Positions 37,072 through 50,410 of a stretch of DNA of 64,000 nucleotides are shown here, piece after piece. The notes under the pieces are model-generated. The model saw only the letters and a list, made by a program, of their open reading frames with translations, was not told where the DNA came from and made no database searches. This DNA is from Carnegiea gigantea. Its lineage: Eukaryota > Streptophyta > Magnoliopsida > Caryophyllales > Cactaceae. The stretch lies in the NCBI GenBank assembly GCA_029747015.1, contig JAKOGI010000140.1:367501-431500 (forward strand), read 5' to 3'. Every line of letters starts with the position of its first letter. The stretch's first letter is position 1. A program made the position numbers and the translations under genes.

Positions 37072-37886
37072 TAGGGATGAGTGGATCAGGTATCGGGTTG
37101 AATTTTTAGGAATTAGAATCAGACCGAATTGAAGTTGGATTCTAAAATTTGGAACCTATTCGGATCCAGAACCGGTTGAAATCAGCTCCTAGAATTTGGA
37201 TCTGATCCTAGACCTAGTAATACTTTTTTATTTTTTTCACATTTTCTCCTAAGAAAATAGGGAGAGGGAGGAGTTGAAGGAAGTTGAGAACTCATATCTG
37301 AATCTAATTCCTGAAATCCAAATTATAAGGCTAAATCCAATATGCAATAATCAGTAACGAAGATTTACATACTATAAAATAAACTAAGAAAATTGGAGAC
37401 AATGTTAATTAGAATCCCGCAAATGATTACAAAGCGAATGAGAAAGCTAAAGATTATTCTAACTCACTTGACATAGAGAGACAAAGAGAAGGAAATTGAC
37501 AAAGTAATGTCAAAACAAATACATAGTAAGCAACAAAGCTCATGAGGAGAATAATCAAAGCTTGAAAAAAGAAATGCATGATGGTTGAGATACATAAGGA
37601 GTTAGTCGGAGATAAATTAAAAGTAAAAAAGACAAAGAGTTAAACTGAGATAATTAGGAGCTGAATCTTGGTACAAAAGATACGTCACTTGAGAAATAAG
37701 GGTTTACTTTTTATATTTTTTATTAAAATCCTTTAAATTTTGACCAGGTGCCAGATACTGGATCCAGAACTGGCTCCAAAATTTCAAGACCTGGTACTGG
37801 ATCCAGTTATAACCGATCCTAAAAATGGTCTAATTGAGTCCGAATTTGTGCTTGTCAGGTCTAAACCAAGGTGTTTTGCTCATCCC
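37072..37886. mobile_element. MULE-like non-autonomous element, about 10-bp target duplication
   Basis: Begins TAGGGATGAG and ends CTCATCCC. TGATTAGTAG (37062-37071) and TGATTAGCAG (37887-37896) flank it, a 10-bp duplication with one change. The body repeats phrases such as GATCCAGAAC and GAATTAGAATC and has no gene. Target length fits Mutator-like elements. Confidence 0.8.
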
Positions 37887-37896
37887 TGATTAGCAG

Positions 37897-39849
37897 ACTA
37901 TGATGAATGGGATGTGAAATGCATAAGTTGAACATTACATTTCATTACATAAGCCTCACAAAAAACAAAAAACCCCCTCAATATATAAGTAATTTGATGA
38001 GGACTGATGGAATTTTTTTCCCCTCTTGGTCTAAAGTCCCAAGGATAAATGAAAGGTACAAATTACATATCCTTGTATTACCCTCCACCTGCGCGGTAGT
38101 AATCATCTTGAACTAAGATGCAAGCTTAGATAAGGAAAGGCGCAACGACTAGTTTGTCTTATATGAAATCAGCCCATAAATGCTCATGGTAAGATGGTGA
38201 TGTCAAGTTGGCTCATAATTTACTGCATGACATCCACTTACATGTCGATCCATTAGTCGTCCCATCATTGTATTTGAAATAGCTTTACTGAACTTTTTTT
38301 TTCCTGTTTTTTTTGCTAAACTTAATTAGACTATAACGCTAGCTAGCATATGGATTTTAGATATGTTTTTCTATTAACTGTATTTATGAACTTTTGAATG
38401 TCTAGTAAATGCGGCAAATTCAATATTTAAGGAATCATTTGGTTGAAAAAATTGAAATTAAAAAAAATCGTCAATGAAATTTAGAGATGTGGAACTAATG
38501 TCACTTATTTGGTTTAATTCATAATTTAAAAAATTTTGATATTCCAGGGATATGATTTCATATATACCAACCAATGCAGAGTGAGAGGTTACTCAAACTA
38601 ACACCTAAAGTTTTAAATGATACCTTGACTTGTGATTTAAGATTAAAGGAAAAAGTTAAACCAAATAATAAGTATGAAAATCGATACTTTTAATTATTTT
38701 CATATTTAGATTTTGAAAAAATGGGTAAACTATTTAAGTGACTCGTATAGCTGATTAACAGTAGATTCACGTTTTCTCTCATAACATGTTAATTTTAGTG
38801 TATCCATTAACAATTTTCTTGTCCAACTATGCCTTTACGAATTATTAGCAATATTGATCTCTTGTCCAGGAAACATTATTAATAACATAGAATATTGTTG
38901 ATGATATGACGGAGAACTTAATCTAATCTGAAAAATAATAGCCGAGTCTTCTTTGTGCGTGCAAGAAATTGCATACAGGAAAAGATAATGCAGTTTTGCA
39001 CGATACTTATATGTTATTCTGTAACATAATTAGACTAGTTTATTATAAGTTTAATTAGTTAATCTATAAAACTAACTACAAGGCACCAATACATGCAAAT
39101 TGGTTCAAGTGACTTGACGCTTATTTTTCTTAATTAATGTCTTGGATTTGAGTCTTGTGATTGAAGAAAAATTGTGATGATAGAATTTAGCTATTATTGG
39201 ACCAATAGTAGCTCGACTCTAATGATATAGATGATGAAAAAAATAAAAAAATAAAACTAGCTGTAAGCTTAGACAACTTTGGGCACCTTGCAGAATAATG
39301 ATGGCTTTTCACTGTTTATTTATTTATTCGAGAGGGGAAGAAAAACTATTCCATAAAGAAAATATAAATCTATGCGAAATATCATTTTAGAACCAACACA
39401 TATGATTGTATACATTTACCAATGCAATTAATTAAACGTATTTACGTTATTCTTTCTAACAAATTAAAGGAGTGTAAAGGGTTCTCGTATATTAATGTGA
39501 TGGAGCTCTTTGATGTATGAATTCCGTCTAACATCAACATCATTGACAAATTCATGTGAATGCTACCTATAAGCGTGAAAGTTGCACAACATGAATTTCA
39601 TGGGGTCCAACTTGATGTACCAATCCTTTAACACAAGGTTAGTTGTAATAGTCTACTGTTAAGAAAGGATTCGGGTTTGGGAAGTAGATCTTATGGTTCC
39701 GAATAGAGGGGGAATCCTAATTGCCACTACTCTAAAGAGGGTAGGAGTCGGACTTTAGGAGGTCCGAAGGATACAAAAATTCATGATTTGTAATCAAAAA
39801 CAACGCCAATTATCGAATCCAATATCCTGAAAAGTAACTTTACTTGTAA
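37897..39849. other. AT-rich stretch, nothing recognised
   Basis: Only short frames with no recognisable product. A patch at about 38440-38720 has TTTGGTT-type borders but no clear inverted repeats. Confidence 0.45.
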
Positions 39850-40184
39850 TGAGTCAAAAATATGATTGTTCCAAGTTGTTTTAGCCTATTGTTAAACAAG
39901 TGCGAAACTTCCTCAAAAAGGGTTCTGATCGCGATAGCAAATCAATGCTATCTAAGGTCTACAGTTATGTGTATAATGGTAAATCAAGGTGCATTGAACT
40001 TAGACATGCATATGTTCATCAATTGATAAAGGATGGAGTAATTACTGTTGATTATGTGCAAACAAGTGAGAATTTTACAGATCTTTTAACAAAAAGTTTA
40101 GCAAGAGACTCTTTGTTGAGAATATCAGGGGGGATGGGACTTAAGCCCGCATCTTTGATCAATAATAATGAAGCTTCAACATAA
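39850..40184 (+). pseudogene. Ty1/copia RNase H C-terminal fragment
   Basis: The frame 39900-40184 encodes the end of a copia polyprotein: a YNGKSRCIELRHAYVHQLI block, then GVITVDYVQT, then FTDLLTKSLARD and GMGLKP. These are the usual last motifs of copia RNase H. Everything upstream (gag, protease, integrase, RT) is absent, and the sequence immediately before 39900 is degenerate. RNase H would degrade the RNA strand during reverse transcription; this fragment cannot. It is followed by about 1.5 kb of typical copia 3' non-coding sequence, interrupted by the MITE at 40319-41259, leading to an LTR start near 41664. Confidence 0.88.
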
Positions 40185-40318
40185 CACTTGATAGGATGTC
40201 AAGTCTTAAGTGCGATGAGTGACTATATAGTGATTGCTAGCACTAACATATTTCATCCTAAAGCCAGGCAAGAGTGCTTGTACATTGTGATGTCATAAGA
40301 GGGTGAGTTATAATCTTA

Positions 40319-41259
40319 GGGCCTATTCTCTTTGCCTTCTTTTGATTGAACTTATTCTGAACTTAACTTATTTGAACTTATTCTGAACTTTATTCAGAGA
40401 AACTATTTGAACTTATTTACTGAGCCTATTGTCAACGTAGCTTTTATTCTGAACTTTTATGTGATGAATAATTATAATTTATTTAATTATTGTTGTTGTT
40501 AAGTATTATCGTTATTATTATTCATTATTGTCGTTGTTAAGTATTATCGTTATTATAAAATGTTTTCACAAAATCTTTGTTTTTGTGAGTCTCTTGGATT
40601 TAGCCTCTTTACGGGTAGGGATGTTGGTGGAGGTAAGGCTGCCTATATCTAGATCTTCCCAGGCCTCGCGAAAGCGGGACCCACGCTGGGAGGAGGTGGT
40701 GGTGGTGGTGGTGGTGGTGTTATTGTTGTTGTTGTTGCTATCCAATGGGTGGTTGAAGAGTAATGTAAAAGATCCCAAGCAGCATTTATCTCCAACAACC
40801 TCAGCATACAAGCATGAATTTTTCACAACTGTCCGAAAATTCAAACAGAGACCTAAAGAATATTTTTTGTTCCAAGTTTTGGACAATTTCTAATAGTTCT
40901 AAACATTAATTTGTAAATTATTTTTACTACATATACAAGTGTACCTTTTCGAACAATTGTTCACAAAATAGAACATCTTACAAAAAACTACATAGTTTAA
41001 AATTAAACATTTTTGCAAGCCCATAGTCCCACTTTAAAGTTTTAATTGATGTAAACAAGATAAAATTTCATTTAGAAATGTAAATGATTAATGTCACTAT
41101 GTGCGATTAATTGTTTAATTATTTTCTGAACTTTTGATAAATTCTGAACTTATTTGCTGAACTTATTGTCAACTTATTCTGAATTTATTAATAAAACTAA
41201 TTATGAACTGAGCTTATCCGAACTTATTCTTGTAAAAATAAGAAGAAGAGAACAGGCCC
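40319..41259. mobile_element. PIF/Harbinger-like MITE, TTA target duplication, in copia remnant
   Basis: Starts GGGCCTATTCTC and ends GAGAACAGGCCC, with TTA at 40316-40318 and 41260-41262. Both ends have TTGAACTTATTCTGAACTT phrases. The middle contains a (GGT)n-(GTT)n run at about 40695-40738. 941 bp. The apparent Val/Leu-rich frame across it is the microsatellite. Confidence 0.88.
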
Positions 41260-41663
41260 TTAATAGACCTTGATTGAATGACTTGTATTATGGGAGTATG
41301 ATTCTAAGGTCTACCTATGTGAGCACGAAGTGTGGCCGCTTCAAAGTGTTGTAAGGTTTGGCTTAATGCACTGATGAAGGATATGGCATGGACACATGGT
41401 CAGATAATTGTGTTGAAATGTCAAGTCAAGTGTAGATTGAGATGTGTGTATGCAATGTATCCAATTAATTAAAAAGGATGTATAGTTCAAAAATGTGTCT
41501 ACTATTACATTCATCTTAGTTGATATTATGTTCACTAAGTGAAAGTTTAAATCGCAAGATACTTTCTTTATGCATGAATCTCTGAGTTTACTCAAATGTT
41601 ACTGTGTATCTCTCTTCTTCCTTAGAATGGTCATGGCGTATATGCCTTGAAATTGGCAGGGAT

Positions 41664-43911
41664 TGTTGGGGAATTTTCAAGCCACACAACCAGCACCACC
41701 ACGGATTGACCGTGGTAGGTACCACGAACCGTGGTGGCCCCCATGGGGTACATGTGGACAGCACTGCGATAGTAGATCATGGCTTGGTGAATGGGAAATT
41801 TAACATTGGAGACCACGGGTCGCTCGTGATCCCCTCCACAATCTATAGTGAATAGTTATTTTTGATATTTTCATCCGGATTGAAGCTTCCTCTGTGAAAA
41901 GATGTGTCTTTTTAACATATACCTGCCATAATTGATGCTTCTTCATGTTTATGAGGCATGTATATAAGGAAGAAAGCTATGCATAAGAAAAATATACATA
42001 ATCCATGTGAGTGAATGCAGCATCCCATTTATTGAACTTTGAGATAAACTTAAACATTGCACTTGTCATTTAGCATCTTATCCCTAAGATTATATATGGT
42101 ACACCAAATAAGTTCTAAGGAGATTGATTCTGCTACAATTTGTTGAATTATCTAGTACCACATTCATCCTCCTCTCCTATTCTCCTCCTCCTCCCCATTA
42201 AATCTTAATTCTGTATGCATTTCTTTCTCTTCTTTTCTAGTTTGGTGGGATTGCTGATGACTTAATTAAAACACATACTAAGCCTCTTTTACTTTGATTT
42301 TTTCAATCAATTTCAATGACTAAAAATATTGTTAACTTTGCTAATACATTTTTTTTCCACTCCTAGTGAGAGTTAGGATTTTTCTTTCTAAGATTTTGTT
42401 TCTTGCCTTTTGTACAAGTGATTTATCTTGCCTAGCTATTTATGTAAATTTTTTCAACATTTTTTATTCAATTAGGAAGTTTTTTAAATGACTTTATCAA
42501 ATAGCTTAATTTGCATTAATTATGAATTATTCAACAATTGAAATCATGTGCTTCGTGATAAATCTTTATTTTGACCTTATCTTAGCCCCATTTGATCCAT
42601 TTTTCTTATTAATTTTAAGTTGAATTTTGATGAGAAATGGGTCAAGCCTGTCTTTTGGTTTTGTTTTGTGCTTATTGAGTGGTTTTTCTTATTTTTAGGG
42701 GTAGATGCCAAAAAGTTGAGGAAATCACTAGTTTTGACAGAAAGTGAACACTTTGGGGATGAGCTTCGATGAAGAAAAGAGGCCTTACAAAGTGCTAATG
42801 GCTAGGAAAGCAACTCTTAAAAGCCCAAGAAACTGCGCAGTTGGTTCTGCACTAAAGCACAACCGTGAAGAATCCCTATAGTGAAGAAATTGGAAACCCA
42901 AAGAGACGCACAGTCGACCGTGCGTTGAAGCACGACTATGGACTCTATCAGTTTTCGTGTACTTATTAATTTTTCGGGTTTTATTTTGAGGGTATCTTAA
43001 GTTTTATTAGAAAGCACTTCCTAGAGGCGATTTTTCAGCCTAGTGGGAGAGAAATTAAAGACTCTTTTGCATCAAATTGGTGATGACTAAAGATTGATTT
43101 GTGGTTTGTCATCATGTTTAATCCATGTTTGTTCTTCCATTCTCTTCTTTTCTATGATTGTTATGCTAGGTTTTCATATTCATCTATGCTCATCAAATTA
43201 GACTTTAGAATTGTGATTTCTAATGTGTAGAGGCTAAATTGCCAATCTTGGGTTGGAAATAAGCCCCTAATATGCTTGATTGAGTCAATGATTTAAGCTT
43301 GTGTGAATTTTGCCCATGTTTATGCCTTGGGATCTTACTTAGTATGCTGAGTGTTTGATGAAAGTCTCGAAAGATATCTATTTTACTATTCGTAATGAGG
43401 GTTTAGGTGATCAATAAGAGTTGAATCCTCTATCTAAGTATGACTTTGTAAGCGATTGAATACATTGATGGGAAAACAATTGGGGTTTTGATTGAGATTA
43501 TTCATTAATCAATTTTGGGACTTTGACAATCCTAATCTCATGAAAATATATAATTAGGATCTATTAGCCAGTAACGACCTTTGAAACAAGGCATTGATGT
43601 GTTTTAATTTATGATCCTTCCATTCCAATTATTTACATCGGCAGGTTTGCATAGTTTAGTTACTGATTCACGAAGCATAATAGTGTAGTGATCCCCAACA
43701 TGAGATCCTTATCATCAATAGCTAAGATTAATTTTAATTCATTTAGCAAATTTAAATTGTTTTCAATAATTTTCAACCTGAGTGAACATTTGCTTAGATT
43801 GAGCATTAAAATCAGTTTTGGTAATTGAAATCTAGTTCCCTATGGACACGACTCGTACTTGTCATTACTAATTACATTAGCACTGTGCACTTATTGTAAT
43901 TTACACAACAC
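41664..43911 (+). mobile_element. LTR sequence beginning TGTTGGGG and ending TACACAACA
   Basis: The start follows a short purine stretch (GGCAGGGA) at the expected 3' LTR position of the copia remnant, and the TGTTG and CAACA ends are inverted. It could be one 2.25-kb copia LTR. The last 1 kb, with its closing phrase CCCTATGGACACGACTCG, resembles long gypsy (Athila/Tat) LTRs instead, so two elements may be joined here. No gene. A dense palindrome is at 41696-41737, and a near-palindrome ACGCACAGTCGACCGTGCGT is at about 42904-42924. Confidence 0.45.
41696..41737. other. Nested palindrome (possible cruciform)
   Basis: CCACCACGG (41696-41704) pairs with CCGTGGTGG (41729-41737). Within it, CCGTGGT (41710-41716) can pair either with ACCACGG (41698-41704) or with ACCACG (41721-41726). 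The four arms allow one long stem or two short hairpins. Confidence 0.8.
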
Positions 43912-44345
43912 TTCGATCCAGATCATGTTTATTCTTTCAAGTTGGACCTCTTGTATCACACACATACATGTTTTAGACATTTGAGAAAGACATATTAAAG
44001 TTAAAGGAAATGGTTTGTGACCATAATAATATTACAAGTATAAAATGGTTCAAAGTTTATTTACCATTAGCTTTGTTAAAATAGCGACCTATTTTTATAT
44101 TTTAGATTTACTCTTGTCAAAAAATATTTAATATAGATGTCATGTGACTTTTATTAATGAACTTTCTTTTTCACTCAAAAACAAGAAATTGATATAGAAG
44201 ACTTAATTGCATGTCCATGGGACTTCCTACGTTCAAAAATATTGCCCTTTATATATTTCATATTTTTCAGTTTTCAAGGTGAACCAAAAATCTTGAATAT
44301 GTATTTTTAAGAAATTACTTTTAAAAAGTAGAAGCATTTATTGTA
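43912..44345. other. AT-rich stretch, nothing recognised
   Basis: No supported gene or repeat terminus. Confidence 0.5.
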
Positions 44346-44879
44346 GGGGTGATCAAAACCGGTTATTGGAAATTTGATGAACCGAAAGTTCGGTTCGCAA
44401 AAATTGCGAACCAATAACCAAACCGAAACTAAAATTCGGTTCAGAAAAAACACCATAACCGCACTGAAAAACTCGGTTAACTGGATTTCGGTACGGTTGA
44501 CTGGATTCTCGGTTCGATTGCCGGGTTAACCGTTAATTTAAATTTGTAATTCATAATTTTCACTCATTTTTTTAATCTAATTTAAAATTTAGGACACCAA
44601 AGACTAATTTACACATTACTCTATGTTTAGCCTTATCTTTTTATAATTATAAAATCTACATTTGACTAATATAAAATTAAGTATTTTTTTAAAAAATTGA
44701 AATTTTTTGTTTCGGTTAACCGTGCTGTTAACAGAATTTCAAATGGATGAACCGAAACCGAAACCGAAACCAAACCGCGAAATTTTGTGATTCAGTTAAT
44801 CAAACCAATTTTTTTGGAAAATTGATCCAATTAACCGGTTTTTCGGTTTTTCAATTTCAGTTTTTTTGCTCACCCCTAA
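44346..44879. mobile_element. Non-autonomous element with TAGGGGTGA termini
   Basis: Starts TAGGGGTGATCAAAACCGG and ends TTTTTTTGCTCACCCCTAA. The body is rich in GGTTCGGTT/AACCGAAACC phrases, partly in inverted orientation. Flanks ATTTATT and ATCTATT suggest an imperfect duplication. The family resembles the elements at 22789 and 37072. No gene. Confidence 0.65.
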
Positions 44880-46861
44880 TCTATTATACTAGTTTCCTAT
44901 AATGTGATTTTTTTTTTTTTTTTAGTTGGAAGTTTTCTAGTGTGAATCAATATATGTACATTGATAATTCATGATTAATGTTTGCAAACTTTAATATTAA
45001 AAATCAAATGAGGATAAATTAATAGGACGGCGACAGAACTTGAGAAGTACTGGACTTAAATTTTAACGGAAATCTTTAATTAATATATCTTCCAAAGCGT
45101 ATATCATATTCTTAAAATACATATTTTCATAAATCATATCAATAAAATATATTAAAAATTCTATGACGAATATAATAAATAAAAATACACACTCTTATAT
45201 TTGATATATATTACCCATCTCTTCCACGTGCCAAAGGTATTTTACTCCTCGCATTGAAGATCCAGTGCTCCACCCCTTGAAAAGTGGGAATTCAATTATT
45301 GAGATTTGTACGTCTGAGCTCAATTCAACTGAAGATTCAATTTGCGTGCAAAATCAAGAGTTGAAATGAACGTGGATCGATGAATCCAATGAAAAGACAA
45401 GTCCGTTCCACACGCAGCTGCCACCAACCAAACGCACCCTGGTGCAAATAATATCATAAGATGTGTGAATGTTGATTTTCAGGTACTTCAAAATTGAAAG
45501 TACCAATTTTTGTGATTCTAATATTTTTAAGTTTATTTTTATGTATTTTTATTTATGAATTTTTTATAATTCAGTTTTAAAAATATAAAAATATCCTTAT
45601 AATTATTCTTTTTGGTTTTTTTTAAAAAATTCAATTATTCTCTTTTAAGTAACCACAGTATCACTAATAGACTATTTGATAGTAGAAAGATAGTTTTGGG
45701 GTCTTTGCTTCAAAAGAAAAAAAGCAAAAAGGGTAATTGTAAGGGTATTTTTATAATTTCAGGAATAAATTATAAGGAATTCATAAGTGGGGTTGCTTAA
45801 AAGTAAACTTATAAATGTCAGGATCATAAAATTAATACATCAAATCAAATTTCGAGGTACCTACAAGTCAACATTTTTGTGTTTGTTGCCAATTTGTTAT
45901 CAAGGTTACAGGTTCGAATTTGTACGCTACTGACTTTATTTTATTAGTTTTTTGTTTCTCCAATTTATAGGATTAAACATTTTGTTTTATATACTTCAGC
46001 AATTTATTATACCAAGTTAATCATTTTGTTACACTTACGTGAACATTTTTCGGGTCTATAATATAAGTGCTGCATTCTTGGACCTTTTTTTCTTTTCTGA
46101 TCTTGAGATCTCTATTATTAGACTTCAATTATTACTAGCCGATAAAAACTGTACAGTACTTTTCTGTCATAGATTCAACGTGGTTAGCGTTCATTTCGCC
46201 AGTTTTTAATTCAAAGAAATCGTGCAATATGTCTTTGTCACTACTCTGCCTGTATTCTATCATGCGGATAAGCATGGCAGGCTTGTTAGTGCTTAATTCA
46301 GTAATTCACATAATTTGGACATAAAAGGGAATAAAAAGTCTCGAATAAACGTGAACTTTTAAATTTTTTTATAGTTTCTTTAATCAAACAATGATTTGTG
46401 AATCCACAGTTAATTTGTTTCGTAAGGTAAAGTCTGTATCTCTAAATTTTGGTACACTATGCATTATATACGGCTTGGTGAAACCCTCCTTGTGAGTTGT
46501 GACTTGTCCGTGGTCCTATTGTGGTTCTAATCTCTCTTAATCAAGTTTAGAAGAACAAGGAAATTAAAAAATTACAACTAATCATCATGATAGACCATTT
46601 TTTTCATAACTTATTGTAGTTGGCACTAACTTAATCCCTAAAGTTTTGCATTATTAGCGCAAAAAAAATTGTGAGAAAAAGCTAGTGACTTTCACTGATG
46701 ACTTTCATTGGTACTTGCTCCCTTAACACCTCTTATTGGGCCAATTCTGAACAAAGAGGACCCAAAAAATTGGGGGTTTTTCTTTTGTATTGGGGAAATG
46801 GGGGTATTTGTAGCATCGTTACTTTTCTTTAAAAAAAATCATAAACGATGTGGGCATTACA
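44880..46861. other. AT-rich intergenic stretch
   Basis: No supported gene. A block near 45900-46000 resembles 29745-29835. 46080-46150 faintly resembles the 9640-9710 and 34850-34920 blocks of duplicated segment 1. Confidence 0.45.
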
Positions 46862-47510
46862 TTAAGGATCAAACCCCATAAGCCTAGGAGCAATTTTAAG
46901 AAGTGGAGCTAATGTATTGGGTGCAAATTTTCTAGCAAAAAGAAATCATATAGATGTTATGTTCCCATTATACATACATTTTGATCCAAACCTAATTCGA
47001 TTGAGAAACTCTTATGTTATATCACTGTGGATAAATCGACCGGGATGAGGATTAGGAAGTGACCAATCAACCCAAGTAATGGTCGTGTTAGAAATTAGAT
47101 CCGGATAGAGTATATTTGTAAAGGTTGGGTAGTAATCCTCGTCAACATTCTTGCATGGTGGGTAACAATACTCTTTGAATACAGAATAATATTTCAAATC
47201 AGATATCATATGAATGGCCAAATCACGATTAACAGCGAACCATTAGGACCCTTTTCGCCAATCTTGAATGGTGATATCTGGATACATTTTAGGTATGTAA
47301 CGACCACGACCTATTTTTCTCGTATCATCAAAAGATTCTAGAAAACTTAGCTTAGAATTCATCAAGAAGTTGTAAATTGTTGTAAAATTAAATAATGGGA
47401 TGCATGACTCAGAAAGCAAAACAAATCTTTGATTAGAAAAATGCAGGAAGGCGTTGGCTAGGAGGCGTCTCTCTGCATCTATCATTGACATAGCTCCCCA
47501 TGCTGCAGGC
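46862..47510 (-). pseudogene. GT14/DUF266 (Core-2/I-branching type) glycosyltransferase, 3' exon, broken
   Basis: One minus-strand exon starts after a TTGCAG acceptor at 47511-47516 and runs to a probable natural TAA at 46862-46864. It encodes the second half of a plant DUF266 protein: PAAWGAMSMIDAERRLL, the VLLSESCIPLFNF motif, the RYIPKMYPDI block, WFAVNRDLA and the LYPDLISNTTITWVDWS block. The family is of Golgi type II membrane proteins likely to transfer sugars. Three in-frame stops break it: TAA 47243-47245, TAA 47012-47014 and TGA 46946-46948. The N-terminal exons, which would hold the membrane anchor, are absent. The gypsy LTR starts at 47583, only about 70 bp upstream, inside what would be the preceding intron. 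No expression is expected. Confidence 0.9.
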
Positions 47511-47582
47511 TGCAACAAGGAATAATTAAATCAAATGTTATGTTCATTAATTAATTAACTCATTAATTAGCTTATATATCAT

Positions 47583-48340
47583 TGTAAACATAAATTGCAA
47601 GTCTAAAGTAAATTAGATAGGAATTTGAATATAAGATTGATTTTTTGTATTGATTTGAATATATGAGTACAATCTCTATAAATACAATGTGTATGATCCT
47701 CTAATTCTATCTCCTTTTGGATGAATTTTTCCCACCCTTGAATCAAGAAGGGTAGGGTTCTATTTATAAGTAAGCTTCCCTCTCCCCCTTCAAAGCTAAG
47801 ATGGGCTTTGACTTGGGTTTGGGGCCTTCAATCAGGCTTCATCCTGGATGGCTTTGACTTAAGAGTAATTTGCTTTGACTTTAACTTTGACTTGAGAGTC
47901 TTTCAGGCTTGGGCCGAGCGTTGACTTGGAAGTCATCACAAGCTTTGACTGGACATTGACTCGTGAGCCGTTTGACGTTTTGACTTGGGAGTCGATTTAA
48001 GCCTTGACCTTTGACTTGGTAGTCAACTTAGGCTTTGCCCTTTGATTTTAACTTTGACTTTGACTTTGACCTGGTTTCGACTGCGCCTTGACTTGGACGT
48101 CGTTTGTGCTTTAGATCGTGACTTGACTTGGTAGTCGTCTTGAGCTTCGATTTGGGTTTTGGGTTGAGTTTTGACTGAGCCTTAACTTGGAAGTCATTTG
48201 GGTTTCGTCTTGGCTTAACTTCAGAGTTATTTGGACCTGACTTGTGAGTTTTTTGGGCCTGGTTAAATTAATTAAAAGGGTTGACCCATTTAATTAATTT
48301 GATTTTATTTTGGTACGGCACGTATAAAATTTTTTAGTAC
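47583..48340 (-). repeat. 3' LTR of gypsy copy B
   Basis: Starts TGTAAACATAAATTGCAAG (plus strand) and aligns with 61264-61975 and 12790-13430. Rich in TTGAC motifs at about 47815-48290. The inner edge is near the GGTACGGCACG block (48313-48323). Confidence 0.8.
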
Positions 48341-48344
48341 CTAC

Positions 48345-50410
48345 AAATTGCCCCATCGAGACAAGGTTACATCCGAGACTGTTGTCGTACAAGTGTGACT
48401 GAAGTCTCAATTTTTTTCTTGAAGCACATGCGGCCCGTTTTCTTTATGTTCTTCACCCAACATTTTTTCCACAACAAATGATTGAATAGAATTTCAACTT
48501 GCTCTGTTAAAAAAATTTTGAAAGTTTGAACAAACGATAATCCTTTTTTTGCGAAAGAGTTGAGAGAAAAGTGGGCTGGATCATATGGAATAGTGAGAAA
48601 GCAAACCCTATCATGGGGCTCAAGCTCCCATTTCCTTTTTTTTTTTTTTTTCACGTGGGCGAAGCCCCTTTCTTTCTCTTTTCCTTCTGTTATCGCCTGT
48701 GGGTTGAGCCCAGCTTTCTCCTTCACCTTCCCTTTCTTTTTTTTGTTTGCGTGGACCTGGACCGAATTTTGTCCATCCCAAAGCCCAGCCTGGCTGTGTT
48801 TCACTTAAAACACATGTGCTGAGCACGTGACCTCCTCAGCCTTGCTTTTCTTTCTTTTCTTTCGAATTGGGCTGGGCCCCCTCTCTTCCTCTTATCCCCA
48901 GGCAGGCTTGGCCCTGGCTTTCATTTCCTTTCTGACCAGTCCACAGCCCAGCCTTCACTTAAACGCAACGCGTCTCTCGCGTGATCTCGCTAGCCCTATT
49001 CCCCTTTCTCCTTCCTTCGCACCCAGCCTCCCGAACTAGAGAAGCCCGACGGTGCTGCTGCTGATTAGCCGCTACTGTTCACAATGGGAGCTTCCCCAAA
49101 ACTTGGTTTCTTTTGTATCACCATTTTCGATCTTTTTGATCATCAAAGGTACCACTTGGCTTTTGCATCACCATTTTTGCTGCTGGCGCCCAGAGCCCCA
49201 TTTTTGCTGCAACTACTCCTGGTAGTTCATGTTGGAACCACCCCTCCAAGCTTGGTCTTTCCCACCATTTTTTGGTCGTAGTGGCCATCAAAGGTACTGC
49301 CTTTCTCAACTTTTCTTCCTTTTTCTTTAGTTTTTTTTTGGGTTAAGATTCCATGCCCCCATTTTCGTTTTCATGAAAGAGCAAGTTTTTATGTCACCAT
49401 TGTTCAGACCCAGTTGACGTAGGTAAAAAAAAACATTCGCCCCTTTCTAATCAAATATGGGTTCTTCACGTTGGATTCACCAAATGAGCTGGGTTTGTAG
49501 CTTGAATGAAGTCCAAATTTTTTATACGTGGGGGTTATTGCACATTGGTTGTTGGAAGTTTGTTGATGGTGATAGGAAAAAGCAATGGTTTGGGTTGGAA
49601 GAAATAGCAACCATCATGCTCCATTCCCCCTCCCTCCCCCTTTCGATTTTGATCAATCCCCATTGTGCCAAAAATCTTGTCCTGCTGGACTGGGACTGAG
49701 AAGAGAGAACAGAAAAATGGAAGTTTGTTGCCCCCCTTTTTTTTGTTTGCTCGGTTTTTGTAGGCATTGTTCAAAGCTGATTTTTTTTTTAAAAAAAATT
49801 GATGACAAACAAACTTGATGATGCACCATTGCTTTAATGATGGCTTGATCATATTCATGAACCCGAGTTGGTGAACTCTGTTCAAGAGGACAAATTAGAG
49901 CCAACCAATAGGAGAAGAGAAAAAAAGGATTAAAACTTGGGCCCCTTTTTTCTTTTGCGTCTGTAAAATGGAGCAATTAATGCCAAATTTCACCAAGTAT
50001 AGCCTTACTCCTTTGCTTACACATTGTTTCCTTTGTTGCTGTTTATAGAATTCTCATTTTGGCTTCCCCAGTGCTTTGTCAACTTGAATTGAAGATCTTT
50101 GCTTTCTTCTTTTGTTTCATCATATGCTGATCTTGATCCATTTCCTTTGAATGTGTAAGTCAAATTCTTCATCTCTCTTTCTTTTTTTTTTTTGGGTGCA
50201 TTGAGTAGCCCACAAGCCAACGTATCCACCTTTATGAATAAAGGCACTAACTTTTATGACTACGTTACTCATAGAGATGAAGAATTCCTCCATGCTAATT
50301 CCTCCATGCTTATTTAAACATGTATTGCTTGTGTCATCGCAACGTCATTTGACCACCAAAAATAATTATTTGTATGTCGAGACCCACCTTTTTGTTGCAT
50401 TTGTGCAGAT
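48345..50410 (+). other. Leader/upstream region of the antisense PMD gene
   Basis: Plus-strand T-rich and CT-rich sequence with GGGCTGGGCC and GCCCAGCC phrases, shared in style and position with 13431-15149 of copy A. No protein recognised. It would hold the promoter and first exon of the antisense transcript; this is inferred from position only. Confidence 0.45.

Noticed and set aside
40528..40893. Val/Leu-rich membrane-like frame
   Set aside because: Produced by (GGT)n-(GTT)n inside the MITE at 40319-41259.
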